A stretch of DNA of 64,000 nt from Bacillus sp. FJAT-27264 (GTDB lineage Bacteria; Bacillota; Bacilli; Paenibacillales; Paenibacillaceae): NCBI RefSeq assembly GCF_001682855.1, contig NZ_MAQW01000001.1, positions 1,173,926-1,237,925 on the forward strand, in the 5' to 3' direction. The notes under the pieces were generated by a model. It made no database searches and was not told the origin of the DNA. It saw only the letters and a list, made by a program, of their open reading frames with translations. Below, piece by piece: positions 8,712-18,162 of the stretch. The stretch's first letter is position 1. The number at the start of each line of letters is the position of its first letter. Both the position numbers and the translations under genes were made by a program.

Positions 8712-9383
8712 TTATCGCACATTCTGGGGGTTGCCCAGCGGTGTTGGCAATTTCGGCTTTGGCGCTTTCGCCAGCTTTCCTTTGCCAAAGGAGGTTGTAA
8801 AGGTAATTACATAACCTGCCACAACGACAGCCATAACCGTATATAGCGTCTCTTTCAATGGCATATAGAAGAGGGATAGTGCCAGCACGATAACATCCAT
8901 CAGAATAAATACGGTGCCAACTTTAATTCCTTTCCATTCACTGATCAGCAGCGACAAAATATCGTCACCGCCGCTCGCCCCGCCTGCGCGAAGCACCATT
9001 CCAGCTCCCAGACCTGTCAGTACTCCTGATAACAGAGCCGCAACCGGCAAATTATCATGCAGATTGATGACCCATCCAGAGTAATGTTCCATCAGTCCGT
9101 AGAAGAGTGTGAACGCTCCTACAGAGACACATGTGTTCAAGACAAACGCTTTTCCTTTGAAGAACCAGGCAATCAGAAGTACTGGTATGTCTAGGATCAA
9201 AATAGAAAGTGAAGGCGAAATGCCCAATACATATTTACCAAGCAGCGATAATCCTACGAACCCGCCCTCGGTCAAATGGTTCTGATAATTAATGTGATAA
9301 TACGTAAATGCAAGCAGCAATGTTCCTAACAAAATGACTGTCAACCGCAGCAGAAGCTCTGCTCCGTGATTGTGTTTCCTCAT
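8712..9383 (-). CDS. YitT-family (DUF161-type) integral membrane protein
   Basis: The 223-residue protein has five or six predicted membrane helices and the YitT-family landmarks: a conserved Gly-rich helix (LTGLGAGMVLRAGGASGGDD) after the fourth helix and GFVGLSLLGKY early on. The usual C-terminal soluble DUF2179 domain of longer YitT proteins is absent, so this resembles the short, YczE/YitT-like subgroup. Transport substrate is unknown. It has its own promoter at 9644-9672 and a leader of about 250 bases that is predicted to fold extensively, so expression is probably controlled after transcription initiation. The ribosome site is AAGGGGAG. Confidence 0.85.
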   Translation of the reverse strand: MRKHNHGAELLLRLTVILLGTLLLAFTYYHINYQNHLTEGGFVGLSLLGKYVLGISPSLSILILDIPVLLIAWFFKGKAFVLNTCVSVGAFTLFYGLMEHYSGWVINLHDNLPVAALLSGVLTGLGAGMVLRAGGASGGDDILSLLISEWKGIKVGTVFILMDVIVLALSLFYMPLKETLYTVMAVVVAGYVITFTTSFGKGKLAKAPKPKLPTPLGNPQNVR

Positions 9384-9637
9384 ACTGGTCTCCCCTTATC
9401 GTAAATGGCGGCTAGACGTCCCACCAACCTCTACGACGGGTTGAACCGGAGGTATTGCTCCTTCGCATAATGCTACTCCCTTCCCTCGTAGAGGCGGCTT
9501 CGTCAATTAACGGTTCGCGCATCTTCGGCAGGGAAGCTAAGTATAAGACAGATCATAACGTTTCCAAATCGTCCTTTGGGGATTCGTCCTTCGGGGACAC
9601 ATGGTATCCTGATCCTTTCTTTAATTTGATAAGTTCT
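9384..9637 (-). promoter_or_regulatory. Long structured 5' leader of the YitT-family gene; candidate riboswitch
   Basis: From the predicted start of transcription to the start codon are about 250 untranslated bases. On the minus strand the part at 9493-9428 has a perfect 9-bp closing stem CCTCTACGA / TCGTAGAGG around GGGAAGGGAGTAGC, a GGAG...CTCC stem-loop and AACCCG. GGGAGTAGC resembles the conserved loop of the yybP-ykoY manganese riboswitch, but the rest does not match cleanly by eye. Further upstream are two direct repeats of TCCCC(G/A)AAGGACGA at 9597-9569. A stretch near 9536-9530 (CTTCCCT) can pair with AGGGAAG inside the 9-bp stem, giving a mutually exclusive fold. Structure is seen; ligand identity is a guess. 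Confidence 0.5.
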
Positions 9638-9643
9638 GTTTAC

Positions 9644-9672
9644 ATTATACCACGCGAAGAAGAGACTCTAAA
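9644..9672 (-). promoter_or_regulatory. Promoter of the YitT-family gene
   Basis: Minus strand: TTTAGA (9672-9667), a 17-base spacer ending in TGG (extended -10) and a consensus TATAAT (9649-9644). Confidence 0.7.
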
Positions 9673-9809
9673 CACCTTTGTGTAAAAATGATGATTTGGC
9701 CCTTTCTGTTTTTCTCCCATTATATTTTAAAAAACGTTAAAAAATACATCGAAATGCGGTAACAATGGTCGTATTTCGAGAACTACGCTACGGTTTGTTA
9801 AGCCAATGT

Positions 9810-9845
9810 AAAAAAGAGGGAATGCAGATATCTGCACTCCCTCTT
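9810..9845 (-). terminator. Terminator of the alpha-galactosidase operon
   Basis: Minus strand: GAGGGAGTGCAGA / TCTGCATTCCCTC hairpin followed by six Ts, a few bases after the stop codon of the glycosidase gene. Confidence 0.92.
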
Positions 9846-9850
9846 CACCT

Positions 9851-11629
9851 TTATGATTGTAGTCGGGTCAAAATAGCTGCGCCTGCGCGTGGCACCGGCA
9901 CCTCCAGCAGCCCTTTCCGTAGTTCCAGTGTCAGCTGTTCCGTCACTTGTCCACGGCAGTTCTTAATCACTGCCACATACACGGCAGGATCAGACGTCCA
10001 TCTGACAACTACATTATCAGTATAAGTTCCGTTGACAATCGCCAATCGCTCAGGCGTTCCCTCTGGCGTAATGACCATTTCAGCATAACAAGCAATCACC
10101 TGGACGTTGTCTTTGTTTGCCGTCACGATCGGATACAGCAGTTCCGGGTGCTGCGGAGACAAGCTTCCACGCAGAAGCACATCACTGTATTCACGGCTGA
10201 AGTCGGTCCAGAACCGCAGCATCGCCAGCTTCTCCTCCCCAATCTCTGCGAGTCTCACAGAAATTTGCAGCACAGAGAAGAGACTGTTGATGAACTGCAT
10301 AGCTGAGCTGGCAGTGTCCTCATGCGGATTGAACATAATCATATCGGAATGTACAGCCGTATCGCCGGACAACAGCCGAAGATCAAGCGTGCGCACACGG
10401 TTCTGAATGGAATCGTTCGGACAATCCCCCGCTCTGAAAATGTTGCCGTACTTGCGCATTAACGGTCCGATATAGCTCTGACGGAACTCAATCAGAATAT
10501 CCGGCTTGATTGCTTTGAGCGACTGCATGATGTCAGTGAAGAGCCGGTCTACTGCTTCCGGGATGGAACGGTAATCACGGCCGCCCCCTTCTACCGGAAG
10601 TTCACCGTCTCTCGGCTGGAAGCTATCTACAAAATCCAGCTTCAGTCCGTCGATGCCCCACTCCGTTACTGCCTGCTGGTAAATGTGCAGGAGGTAATCC
10701 CGCACCTCTGGGAAGCGTGGATCTAGCACGCCAGCGTCCAGTCCTTCCTCTACCTTGAGCACCTTGTCCTTGAAAATATCCCAGACCCGGCTTTTCCGGC
10801 CGACGAACGGTACGGAATACCAGAGCATATACTTCATACCGAGATCATGAACTCGATCCACATGCGCTTTCATATCCGGGATCTTGGTCTCACAGACCTC
10901 CCAGTCCCCGGTAAACGCATATCCCCGGTTATTATCATCGGTTTGCCAGCCATCGTCGACAATAATCGTATCGCAGCCTATTTCACGGGCCAGACGGCAT
11001 TCTTCCTCAAGTGCAGCATCAGTCAGCTCCTGATGGTAAGAATACCAAGTAGAGTACATCGGGAGCAGGGCAGCATCAGGAACGTCAGCAGGCTCAAGAC
11101 CCGGTTGTTGCTCCCACCAACGGCTAACCTCTGCCAATGCCTCATGATACGGGATATCTCGGGTATCAATACGCAGTACCGCCTCATATACCTCCAGGCT
11201 AGGCACAGGCTCTTCAAAGAGCTTCAGCGAGCATAGGAAGGAGGAATCCTCCTCATGAATACCCGCCTTCACCTCGATCTTGTTCAAGACATCGGTGAAA
11301 GCAAAGGTCATACGGTTTCTTCCGGCAAGATTTAACAAGGCCGTTACAGGCGCCTGCGAAGAGTTCCGGCTGTTAAAACCGGAGCCCCAATCAATCTGGA
11401 ATGCCCGATTTCGCTCCACGCCGGGATGCCACATCGAATGGATATCGAGGGCTGGAATCGACCAGCTAATCGTACATACTGGCGGGATACCGTCTCGCTT
11501 CGCCTTTAAGCGAATCCCAATGAACAACAGATGTTCCTCAGTCCGCTCTACGGTCTTGGATATTTCAAAGAAATCTTCTTCGCTTACCACATTTACGGTG
11601 GGGAGAAGAGCGTCAATCAAATTCGTCAT
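9851..11629 (-). CDS. Alpha-galactosidase, GH36/clan GH-D
   Basis: Hydrolyses terminal alpha-1,6-galactosyl residues, for example from melibiose or raffinose-type sugars. The 592-residue protein has an N-terminal beta-rich domain and a TIM barrel. The catalytic nucleophile is Asp332 in GLKLDFVDS and the acid/base is Asp402 in RAGDCPND; DDGWQ at 225-229 is the usual substrate-binding motif. No signal peptide is present, so it acts in the cytoplasm on imported sugar. It is shorter than the 720-residue GH36 subgroup I enzymes. It is the last gene of a sugar operon with yesMN-type regulators and LplBC-type permeases, which supports an oligosaccharide substrate taken up intact. Exact specificity is inferred. 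Confidence 0.88.
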   Translation of the reverse strand: MTNLIDALLPTVNVVSEEDFFEISKTVERTEEHLLFIGIRLKAKRDGIPPVCTISWSIPALDIHSMWHPGVERNRAFQIDWGSGFNSRNSSQAPVTALLNLAGRNRMTFAFTDVLNKIEVKAGIHEEDSSFLCSLKLFEEPVPSLEVYEAVLRIDTRDIPYHEALAEVSRWWEQQPGLEPADVPDAALLPMYSTWYSYHQELTDAALEEECRLAREIGCDTIIVDDGWQTDDNNRGYAFTGDWEVCETKIPDMKAHVDRVHDLGMKYMLWYSVPFVGRKSRVWDIFKDKVLKVEEGLDAGVLDPRFPEVRDYLLHIYQQAVTEWGIDGLKLDFVDSFQPRDGELPVEGGGRDYRSIPEAVDRLFTDIMQSLKAIKPDILIEFRQSYIGPLMRKYGNIFRAGDCPNDSIQNRVRTLDLRLLSGDTAVHSDMIMFNPHEDTASSAMQFINSLFSVLQISVRLAEIGEEKLAMLRFWTDFSREYSDVLLRGSLSPQHPELLYPIVTANKDNVQVIACYAEMVITPEGTPERLAIVNGTYTDNVVVRWTSDPAVYVAVIKNCRGQVTEQLTLELRKGLLEVPVPRAGAAILTRLQS

Positions 11630-11667
11630 AGTTCCTCCTGTTGGGTTCTCCTCTAATGATAGCTGTA

Positions 11668-12558
11668 TCAGCCTTTAACCGAACCGATCGTCAAGCCGCC
11701 GATAAAGTACTTCTGCAAGAACGGATAAACTAGCAAGATCGGAGCCGTTACCACAATTGTTGTAGCTGCACGCAGCGTTAGTGGCGACAGACTGTTGAAC
11801 TTCTGGTGTAGAAGTTGCTGATCCATGATTTGCTGTGAAGCTTCTACTTCCAGAAGCAATCGGCGCAGATAGACCTGAAGTGTGTCATAATGTCCGCTGG
11901 AATTGTACAGGACCACATCAAACCACGAATTCCAGTGCGCTACCGCGGAATAGATAAAGATCGCCGCAAACACCGGAAGCGACATTGGCAGCACCAGGCG
12001 GATATAAATCTTCAGCTCAGTGGCGCCGTCAATTCTCGCAGATTCAAACAGGGCTTCAGGTAGCTCAGAAATATAGGAAGACATCAGAAGCATGTAGTAC
12101 GCGCTGATCAGAGACGGAATCCAGTACACATGGAATGAATCCGTTAAGCCCAGCTTCACCATAAGCAGGTAAGTTGGAATCAGTCCGCCGTTGAAGTACA
12201 TCGTAACCAGAAACAGCACACGGAGGAACTTACGTCCAGAGAAGTGCCGGACGCTGACGATATAAGCCAGCAGACCTGTGACGAACAAACTGGTGCTCGT
12301 ACCCACCGCTACACGAAGCGCGGACCAGCCGAAGCCCTCCAGCAGCTTGCTGTTCTCGAACAACAGCTTGTAGGCATCCAGCGAGAACACCCGTGGAAAA
12401 ATGTAGATACCGCCACGCGCCGCGTCTGCACCATCATTCAGTGACAGCGCCAGCAGATTGAAGAATGGATAGGCTACAGCAATACCGAATAATGACAGGA
12501 CGAGAATATTTACAATATCAAATAAGCGTTGTGACCAAGGAACCGATCGTGAAGTCAT
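11668..12558 (-). CDS. Carbohydrate ABC transporter permease, LplC/YtcP type
   Basis: Second membrane subunit of a CUT1-type sugar importer. About 296 residues with six predicted helices and the EAA loop ESARIDGATE...LVLP near residue 190, which docks to a shared MsmK/MsmX-type ATPase encoded elsewhere. The C-terminus YFIGGLTIGSVKG is characteristic of LplC proteins. The ATG at 12558 is preferred to 12567 because AAGGAGA lies only zero bases before the latter but nine before the former. It lies between lplB-like and alpha-galactosidase genes, so it probably helps import an alpha-galactoside. Confidence 0.92.
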   Translation of the reverse strand: MTSRSVPWSQRLFDIVNILVLSLFGIAVAYPFFNLLALSLNDGADAARGGIYIFPRVFSLDAYKLLFENSKLLEGFGWSALRVAVGTSTSLFVTGLLAYIVSVRHFSGRKFLRVLFLVTMYFNGGLIPTYLLMVKLGLTDSFHVYWIPSLISAYYMLLMSSYISELPEALFESARIDGATELKIYIRLVLPMSLPVFAAIFIYSAVAHWNSWFDVVLYNSSGHYDTLQVYLRRLLLEVEASQQIMDQQLLHQKFNSLSPLTLRAATTIVVTAPILLVYPFLQKYFIGGLTIGSVKG

Positions 12559-12575
12559 CGGGTGCATTCTCCTTT

Positions 12576-13478
12576 CTAGAAAATAGACGTTTGCATAAAT
12601 TTTCGGGACAAGCGGTTGGCTGTTATGACCAAAGTTAATCCGATCAAACTCTTCATCAAGCCGACCGCAGTACCATAGGAGTAATTACCAAGTTGAACCC
12701 CGAACCGGTATACATACGTATCGATGACTTCATGATAATCCCTCGTGTTAGGGCTTCCCAGCAAGAGCTGCTGTTCAAAGCCTGCATTCAGAATACCGCC
12801 TAGCGCAAGAATGAATAATAGTACAATTGTGGCACGAATGTTTGGTAGTGTTATATGCCATACCAGCCCAAAGCGCCCCAGACCATCTACTCTGCCAGCT
12901 TCATACTGCTCTTTGTCGATCCCGGCAATAGCAGACAGGTAAATGATTGAGCTGAAACCGACGTCCTTCCACAGGTTGGCGGAAGTCAGAATTCCCCAGA
13001 AATATTTACCCTCACCAAGGAACAGAATCGGTTTATCAATCCAGCCGAAGCGGACCAGCAAATCATTGATAATACCGTCACTTCCCAGAAGGGTGAACAA
13101 AATGCTGGCCACCACGACCCATGAGATGAAGTAGGGTACATAAGACAGAGACTGAATAGTTTTCTTAAAAGCCTTGCTTTTCACTTCACTCAGCAGCAGC
13201 GCCAGCAGAATCGGCGCTGGAAAGCCAATTAGCAGATTTAGCATACTGATGACTAGCGTATTTCTAATAATCATCCAGAAGTCAGGCTCGTTAAAGAACC
13301 GGACAAAATTGTCAAAGCCGATCCAGTTTCCGAAAAGGGATTGCCCTGGAATATAATTTTGAAAGGCGATTACTAACCCATACATCGGATAATAGGCAAA
13401 CATAAGTACCCATAGGATGATTGGCAAACTTAACAGCCACAGCTGCCGTTCGCGGGAAAATCGCTTGAGGTAATTCAT
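12576..13478 (-). CDS. Carbohydrate ABC transporter permease, LplB/YtcP partner
   Basis: First membrane subunit of the sugar importer: 300 residues, six predicted helices, N-terminal LLSLPIILWVLMFAYYPMYG typical for LplB, and the EAA loop YEAGRVDGLGRF...ITLP near residue 195. It pairs with the LplC-like permease 17 bases downstream and with the lipoprotein upstream. No ATPase gene is present in this operon, as usual for LplABC-type systems that use a shared MsmX-like ATPase. Confidence 0.93.
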   Translation of the reverse strand: MNYLKRFSRERQLWLLSLPIILWVLMFAYYPMYGLVIAFQNYIPGQSLFGNWIGFDNFVRFFNEPDFWMIIRNTLVISMLNLLIGFPAPILLALLLSEVKSKAFKKTIQSLSYVPYFISWVVVASILFTLLGSDGIINDLLVRFGWIDKPILFLGEGKYFWGILTSANLWKDVGFSSIIYLSAIAGIDKEQYEAGRVDGLGRFGLVWHITLPNIRATIVLLFILALGGILNAGFEQQLLLGSPNTRDYHEVIDTYVYRFGVQLGNYSYGTAVGLMKSLIGLTLVITANRLSRKFMQTSIF

Positions 13479-13506
13479 AGTAGGTTTCCCTCCAAATCTC
13501 TCCTTG

Positions 13507-15183
13507 TTATTTCACGAGCGCGAGGTTCTTTTTATATTCCTCTGTGCGGTACTGCTCGAGATCCTTCAGACCCAGCTTGTTAGCCTTGTCACGCAGCTCA
13601 TCGAAGTTACGGGATGCCTCATCTTCGGACTGGGCCATAATGACTTTAACGAATCCTGTTTTGATCAAATCTTCAACCTGCTGGTTCTTGATCGTCAGCG
13701 GGTTCTCATTGGTGAAGCTGACACGCTGCTCTGTATTGTCATAGATCGTATCTTTGACATTATCATTCATCAGCTTCTTCCACTTCTCATCAGCGATGAA
13801 GTTCTGGTCGAACCAAGCGGTGCTCTTATTATCATCACTCAGCAGACCTTGCGGATAAGCCAGCCAGAAGGAATTGCTACCGTTAGCTGTCTCGGTCTTT
13901 TCAAAATCCAGCTTGCCGTCCAGAAGCGTTTGCTTCTGCGTCTCATTGAACGACCATTTACCGTCACCTTCATAATTCCAATAGGATTCCGGCAGGTTCG
14001 GGATACCCCAGCCCATCAGACGCGTACCGATCGGTGAAACCGTGAAATCGAGGAACTTGATAATTTCTTCAGCATTTTTTGCTTTATCTGTGATGACTGT
14101 GTAATTCCAGCCATGTGTATTCTTGGCGGACAGATAAGCTTTCTCTGCATCAGGAGCTTTGAAGGCCATTTGTACGAAACGTTTGTCTTCTTTGTAATCC
14201 GGATCTGTTTTTTGCCAGATTTCATGGCCAGCATTCCAGGATTGCCACCATGGGCCGATATGGCCGGCGATGCGCTCGTTGGAGAACTTGATTTTCCAGT
14301 CGTCGAACTTATTGATAAATGCGTCTGGATCCATCAGTCCTTCACGGAAGAAGCGGTTGTAGTAGAGCAGACCCTCCTTGCCCTCTGCCGTGTTCAGCCA
14401 GTGAGTCAGGTTGTGATCTCCGTCCTCTTTATAGCCATCTTTCAAGCCCCAGAAGCCGAGAGCGCTGTCAATTCTAACGTCGCTATTCCAGGACAAGGCA
14501 TAGTTCTTCTCACCCTTCGCATTGGTAGGATGCTTGGCTACAATCTGTTTCAGGACATTGTAATAATCATCAGGCGTTTTGATCTCCGGAGCACCAATCT
14601 CCTGATACCAATCCCAACGGATGTGAGCGGTAAAATCAGGAATAGGCAGATACCCCCAACCACGAGGAAGTCCCCATAGCTTGCCATCTGCATCAAGATA
14701 GGTCTCATAACGGGAACCCAGCTCTTTCTTGAGATTCGGTCCGTATTTATCTACCAGTGGGGCCAGATCGATGATTTTGCCCTGTGCCTTCCACTGCGAA
14801 ATCTGGGATTCATCCATGGCCGCAATGACCTCTGGGTAATCGCCGGATACCAGCATCAGATTCAATTTTTCTTTGGGATCGACATCCAGAGATGATCTTT
14901 GGATATCTACATTAAATTCCTTCAGCAAATAATCATGGAACGCTGCTTGTTTCTTGTTGATCTTATCCGGATTGCCTTTCTCTGCTTGGAAAAAGTGAAG
15001 CTGCGTCGTTTTCTGTGGCAGCTTCCAGCCGAACTCATTAACCTTCTCCACCGCCGGTGTTGTGCTATCACCCTCGCTAGCAGCATTGCCGCTATTGTTG
15101 CCGGATGAATTGCCGCCGCAGGCAGATAATAGCATTACGGATGCCAGCATAGCCGTGCCCAAGACACTACCTTTTCTGCTCAT
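13507..15183 (-). CDS. Sugar-binding lipoprotein (LplA/YtcQ-type extracellular solute-binding protein)
   Basis: A 558-residue binding protein anchored to the outer face of the membrane. The signal peptide ends in the lipobox LLSACGG with Cys22 as the lipidated residue, followed by an Asn/Ser/Gly-rich linker (about residues 24-45). Length and motifs such as AALDESQIS-type segments, WGLPRGWGYLPI and the C-terminal FDELRDKANKLGL match the LplA family of binding proteins that work with LplBC permeases. A GGGGG-rich ribosome site precedes the ATG. A cre site 109 bases upstream suggests catabolite repression, and the YesMN-type pair upstream probably induces it. Confidence 0.93.
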   Translation of the reverse strand: MSRKGSVLGTAMLASVMLLSACGGNSSGNNSGNAASEGDSTTPAVEKVNEFGWKLPQKTTQLHFFQAEKGNPDKINKKQAAFHDYLLKEFNVDIQRSSLDVDPKEKLNLMLVSGDYPEVIAAMDESQISQWKAQGKIIDLAPLVDKYGPNLKKELGSRYETYLDADGKLWGLPRGWGYLPIPDFTAHIRWDWYQEIGAPEIKTPDDYYNVLKQIVAKHPTNAKGEKNYALSWNSDVRIDSALGFWGLKDGYKEDGDHNLTHWLNTAEGKEGLLYYNRFFREGLMDPDAFINKFDDWKIKFSNERIAGHIGPWWQSWNAGHEIWQKTDPDYKEDKRFVQMAFKAPDAEKAYLSAKNTHGWNYTVITDKAKNAEEIIKFLDFTVSPIGTRLMGWGIPNLPESYWNYEGDGKWSFNETQKQTLLDGKLDFEKTETANGSNSFWLAYPQGLLSDDNKSTAWFDQNFIADEKWKKLMNDNVKDTIYDNTEQRVSFTNENPLTIKNQQVEDLIKTGFVKVIMAQSEDEASRNFDELRDKANKLGLKDLEQYRTEEYKKNLALVK

Positions 15184-15291
15184 CAGTGTTCCCCCTCTTA
15201 GTTGTGTTTCTTGTCTACATGGTTATTGTAGAAGATAGTCTGGGGCAAAAAAATGGAGATTTCATTTCGCTATGGTCTTTTCATCACTTAT

Positions 15292-15305
15292 TGTTAGCGG
15301 TTACA
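15292..15305. promoter_or_regulatory. CcpA-binding cre site
   Basis: TGTTAGCGGTTACA matches the Gram-positive cre consensus TGWNANCGNTNWCA at every fixed position. It sits between the yesN-like stop and the binding-protein gene, so glucose repression of the alpha-galactoside importer is likely. Confidence 0.75.
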
Positions 15306-16346
15306 TTATTCTTGCATCCGTTTTCTAAATTCTGAGGGCGAAAGGCCGATCATCCGCTTGAAACGCTTCGTGAAATGGGAATAATCGGGATAGCCGCAAC
15401 GCTGTCCAACCTCATAGGTCTTCAGCGACGTATCCGTTAGCAGTGCTTTGGCGTGCTCCATGCGAACATTAGTCAGGTAGGCAATATAGGACATTCCTGT
15501 TTCTTCCATTAGTAGATGGTAAAAATAAGTCGTGGAAATATCCAGTGGCTCAAGCACCTTCTCCAGACTCAACTCACTATCTGAAAAATGCTGATTAATA
15601 TAGTCCATCGCCTGCTGGGTGGCACTGCGTCTTCCCCAATTCCGCTTATCCCGGGTCTCTGCCAGCTTGCGTTCCAGCCAGTCTCTGAAGGATGACTCCA
15701 GTGTGGTGTACCCTGGTTCATCGTATGGGATTTCCCATGGGCTAATCAAGAGCCGATCCTCCAGCTGATTCTGGATCAATGAAGCTGCATTCTCCAAAAG
15801 TGTGCGCCGCTCCTCATAGGAAAGTTCCTGATGCGTAAGCAGCTTCAGCAGATTCTCGGTTTCCTGGGAAAGAACCGGTGCATTCGCTGCCCAGAGTGCC
15901 GTGCTAATTCGTTCTGCAGCTGATATAACCGGTGCTAACAGCTGATTTTTCACCATCGCCTTCTGGCGGGTGCTGGCACAGCGATCGAACAGTCGACCAA
16001 CCAGCTCTACAACCAGTTCCTCTTTCAGCGGCTTCAGCAGATAATCTACTACCCCATGGCGCAGGGCAGCCTGAGCATATTCAAACTCCCCATACCCTGA
16101 CAAAATGATAATCTCACCATCATAGCCATCCTGGCGTAATCGCTGGATCAGCTCGATTCCATCCATTATAGGCATGCTGATGTCTGTAATGATCAGATGA
16201 GGCTGTTGAAGCCGTATTAGTTCCAGAGCTTCAGCCCCATTAGCAGCTTCGCCCACAATCTGATATTGAGAATTGGCCGAAGTAAGAATTTTATCCAAAC
16301 TTTTTCTGCTCATGGATTCATCATCCACAAGGATGATTCTATACAT
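15306..16346 (-). CDS. YesN-type response regulator (receiver plus AraC DNA-binding domain)
   Basis: The 346-residue protein has an N-terminal receiver with phosphoacceptor Asp55 (IITDISMP) and the switch Lys in YLLKPLK, a middle linker, and a C-terminal AraC/XylS double helix-turn-helix (about residues 240-346) ending YSHFTKRFKRMIGLSPSEFR. This architecture is typical for regulators that pair with YesM kinases and control an adjacent sugar ABC transporter. It overlaps yesM by eight bases. Target is most probably the downstream binding-protein promoter. Confidence 0.94.
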   Translation of the reverse strand: MYRIILVDDESMSRKSLDKILTSANSQYQIVGEAANGAEALELIRLQQPHLIITDISMPIMDGIELIQRLRQDGYDGEIIILSGYGEFEYAQAALRHGVVDYLLKPLKEELVVELVGRLFDRCASTRQKAMVKNQLLAPVISAAERISTALWAANAPVLSQETENLLKLLTHQELSYEERRTLLENAASLIQNQLEDRLLISPWEIPYDEPGYTTLESSFRDWLERKLAETRDKRNWGRRSATQQAMDYINQHFSDSELSLEKVLEPLDISTTYFYHLLMEETGMSYIAYLTNVRMEHAKALLTDTSLKTYEVGQRCGYPDYSHFTKRFKRMIGLSPSEFRKRMQE

Positions 16347-18162
16347 CCTGTATGCCTCCTTGTTGTTCCTGCTCTAATGCCGCGATGTACGTAGGCAACA
16401 ATATATCGATACAAGTCCCATCTGGACCCGAAGTGGAGATAAACAGTCCATACGGTTCACCAAATAACAGCCGCAATCTGGTATGGACATTCAGCAAGCC
16501 TATCCCTTTCTGCTTGTTCTCTGCTTCAAGTTCCAGTAATTCATCTCCGGATAGATCAAAGAGTCGATTATAGTTCTCCATGATACCCGGCGGCATGCCA
16601 CCGCCCCCATCTTCAATCGAAATTAAACAGCCGGCTGCGACCTGCATTTCCGATATACGAATGTAATTGGGGACGATTTTATATTTATCAAATCCATGCT
16701 TGAAGCAATTCTCGACAATCGGCTGTAACATAGAGTTGATCGCTGAGGTCTGTGCTGCCGCCTTTTCAGAGACTTGAATAAAGTAGGAGAGACTCTCGTA
16801 GCGTTCGGCCTGAATCGAAAGATAGGCAGACACATGCCCCAGCTCCAAGGCAAGCGTGACCGTTTCATTCGGGTTCCTTACGCTGTATCGAAACATATCA
16901 CCGAGGGAAACGATCATCCGACTAATCTTCCGGTTGCCTTCAACAATGGCACTGGCGTTGATAAATTCCAGTGTATTGTAGAGAAAATGAGGATGGATCT
17001 GAGCCTGCATGGCTAGAAGAAGCGCTTCCTTTTGCTTCACCTCGAGCTCCTTCTCCCTCAACTTGGCCCGGTGCACCGTATCGATGAGTCTCTGAATTTC
17101 ATCAACCATCTTATTGAAGCCCCTGTATAAGCTGCCTATTTCTGCGGTCCGGTTCTCTGGCGCTCTGACTCCAAGCTCACCTAGCTGGGTACGCTTCATC
17201 AGTCGCAAGAGTGTCAGCAGTGAATTACTGAGCATGTACATCACCCCACTGACAATAATCATGATCAGCAGGAAGATCAGCAGCAATACAATGGTAGAAA
17301 TTCTGCTAATCTGCAGTAGCGGCTCGTTCAATTCAGCAAGCGGTACCTCCGCGAACAGTGACATACCTGTGGTATTAGAATGAAAGAACATTACCAGCTT
17401 ATCCCCCGATTCACCAGGCATCGTCAGCGTCCCTTGACGCTTATCGCCCATAGCCTCGGCATAGTCAATAGACAGTCCCTCATTGGGATGACTGCCAGGC
17501 CGATAAATCGCGCTCCCCTTGCTGTCTGCAATCCAGACGTACCCGGTTTTGCCAATCCGCACATTCCGGGCAATCTGGATCACCTCGTCCAGCTTCAAAT
17601 CAATAATTAACAGCCCGCTGTTGGTACTGTAATTCGTACTGTTGAATTTAAGCGCAATGGACAAAAAGGGCGGGCTCCATTCATCCTGTTCCAGCCCCAT
17701 AACTTCAAAAACGCCGGTCTTCGTAATCTTGGCGTTATACTCCTTATATCTCCGCTCTGCAGATGAGAAGCTGGAAGACGATACCGCCCTCCCCTCCCCA
17801 TTGACCAGAGAGATTCCCCGGATGCCTTCACGGTTACTTGTTAGCGGATTCAAAAGCTCTCGCTCGATGCGATTGGAGCGCAGAAAACGATCATAGGAAC
17901 CGCTTACAGAATCATTTAAAAATTGCAATGTCAGATCATTAACCAGGATGGGATACATTTGATGCTCAATGTCCTGAAAATATCTGTCCACATATCTATT
18001 GACCTGTTCAACCAGTTGATAGCTTGATTCAATGGTGTTTTGCCGAATGACCTTATGACTTTTTTCGTACCAGAATTGACCTAGCAGCGGAAGCGGAAGG
18101 TACAAAATCAGCATTAACAATATTATTTTTTTCTGAAGAGAGAGGTTGGCGATTAATTTCAT
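16339..18162 (-). CDS. YesM-type sensor histidine kinase
   Basis: A 607-residue membrane kinase with an N-terminal helix (about 12-30), a large extracellular cache-type sensing region (30-285), a second helix (about 288-315), a HAMP-like segment, and the His_kinase domain with phosphoacceptor in QIHPHFLYNTLE. The ATPase domain shows the N-box NCFKHGF and EDGGGGMPPG. Signal is presumably a sugar or the sugar-loaded binding protein. It is the first gene of the operon with yesN, SBP, lplBC and alpha-galactosidase. Confidence 0.94.
   Translation of the reverse strand: MKLIANLSLQKKIILLMLILYLPLPLLGQFWYEKSHKVIRQNTIESSYQLVEQVNRYVDRYFQDIEHQMYPILVNDLTLQFLNDSVSGSYDRFLRSNRIERELLNPLTSNREGIRGISLVNGEGRAVSSSSFSSAERRYKEYNAKITKTGVFEVMGLEQDEWSPPFLSIALKFNSTNYSTNSGLLIIDLKLDEVIQIARNVRIGKTGYVWIADSKGSAIYRPGSHPNEGLSIDYAEAMGDKRQGTLTMPGESGDKLVMFFHSNTTGMSLFAEVPLAELNEPLLQISRISTIVLLLIFLLIMIIVSGVMYMLSNSLLTLLRLMKRTQLGELGVRAPENRTAEIGSLYRGFNKMVDEIQRLIDTVHRAKLREKELEVKQKEALLLAMQAQIHPHFLYNTLEFINASAIVEGNRKISRMIVSLGDMFRYSVRNPNETVTLALELGHVSAYLSIQAERYESLSYFIQVSEKAAAQTSAINSMLQPIVENCFKHGFDKYKIVPNYIRISEMQVAAGCLISIEDGGGGMPPGIMENYNRLFDLSGDELLELEAENKQKGIGLLNVHTRLRLLFGEPYGLFISTSGPDGTCIDILLPTYIAALEQEQQGGIQDV

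Noticed and set aside
9384..9637. T-box leader before the YitT-family gene
   Set aside because: The string GGTTGGTGGGACGTC only loosely resembles the T-box motif AGGGTGGTACCGCG, and YitT is not an aminoacylation or amino-acid gene.
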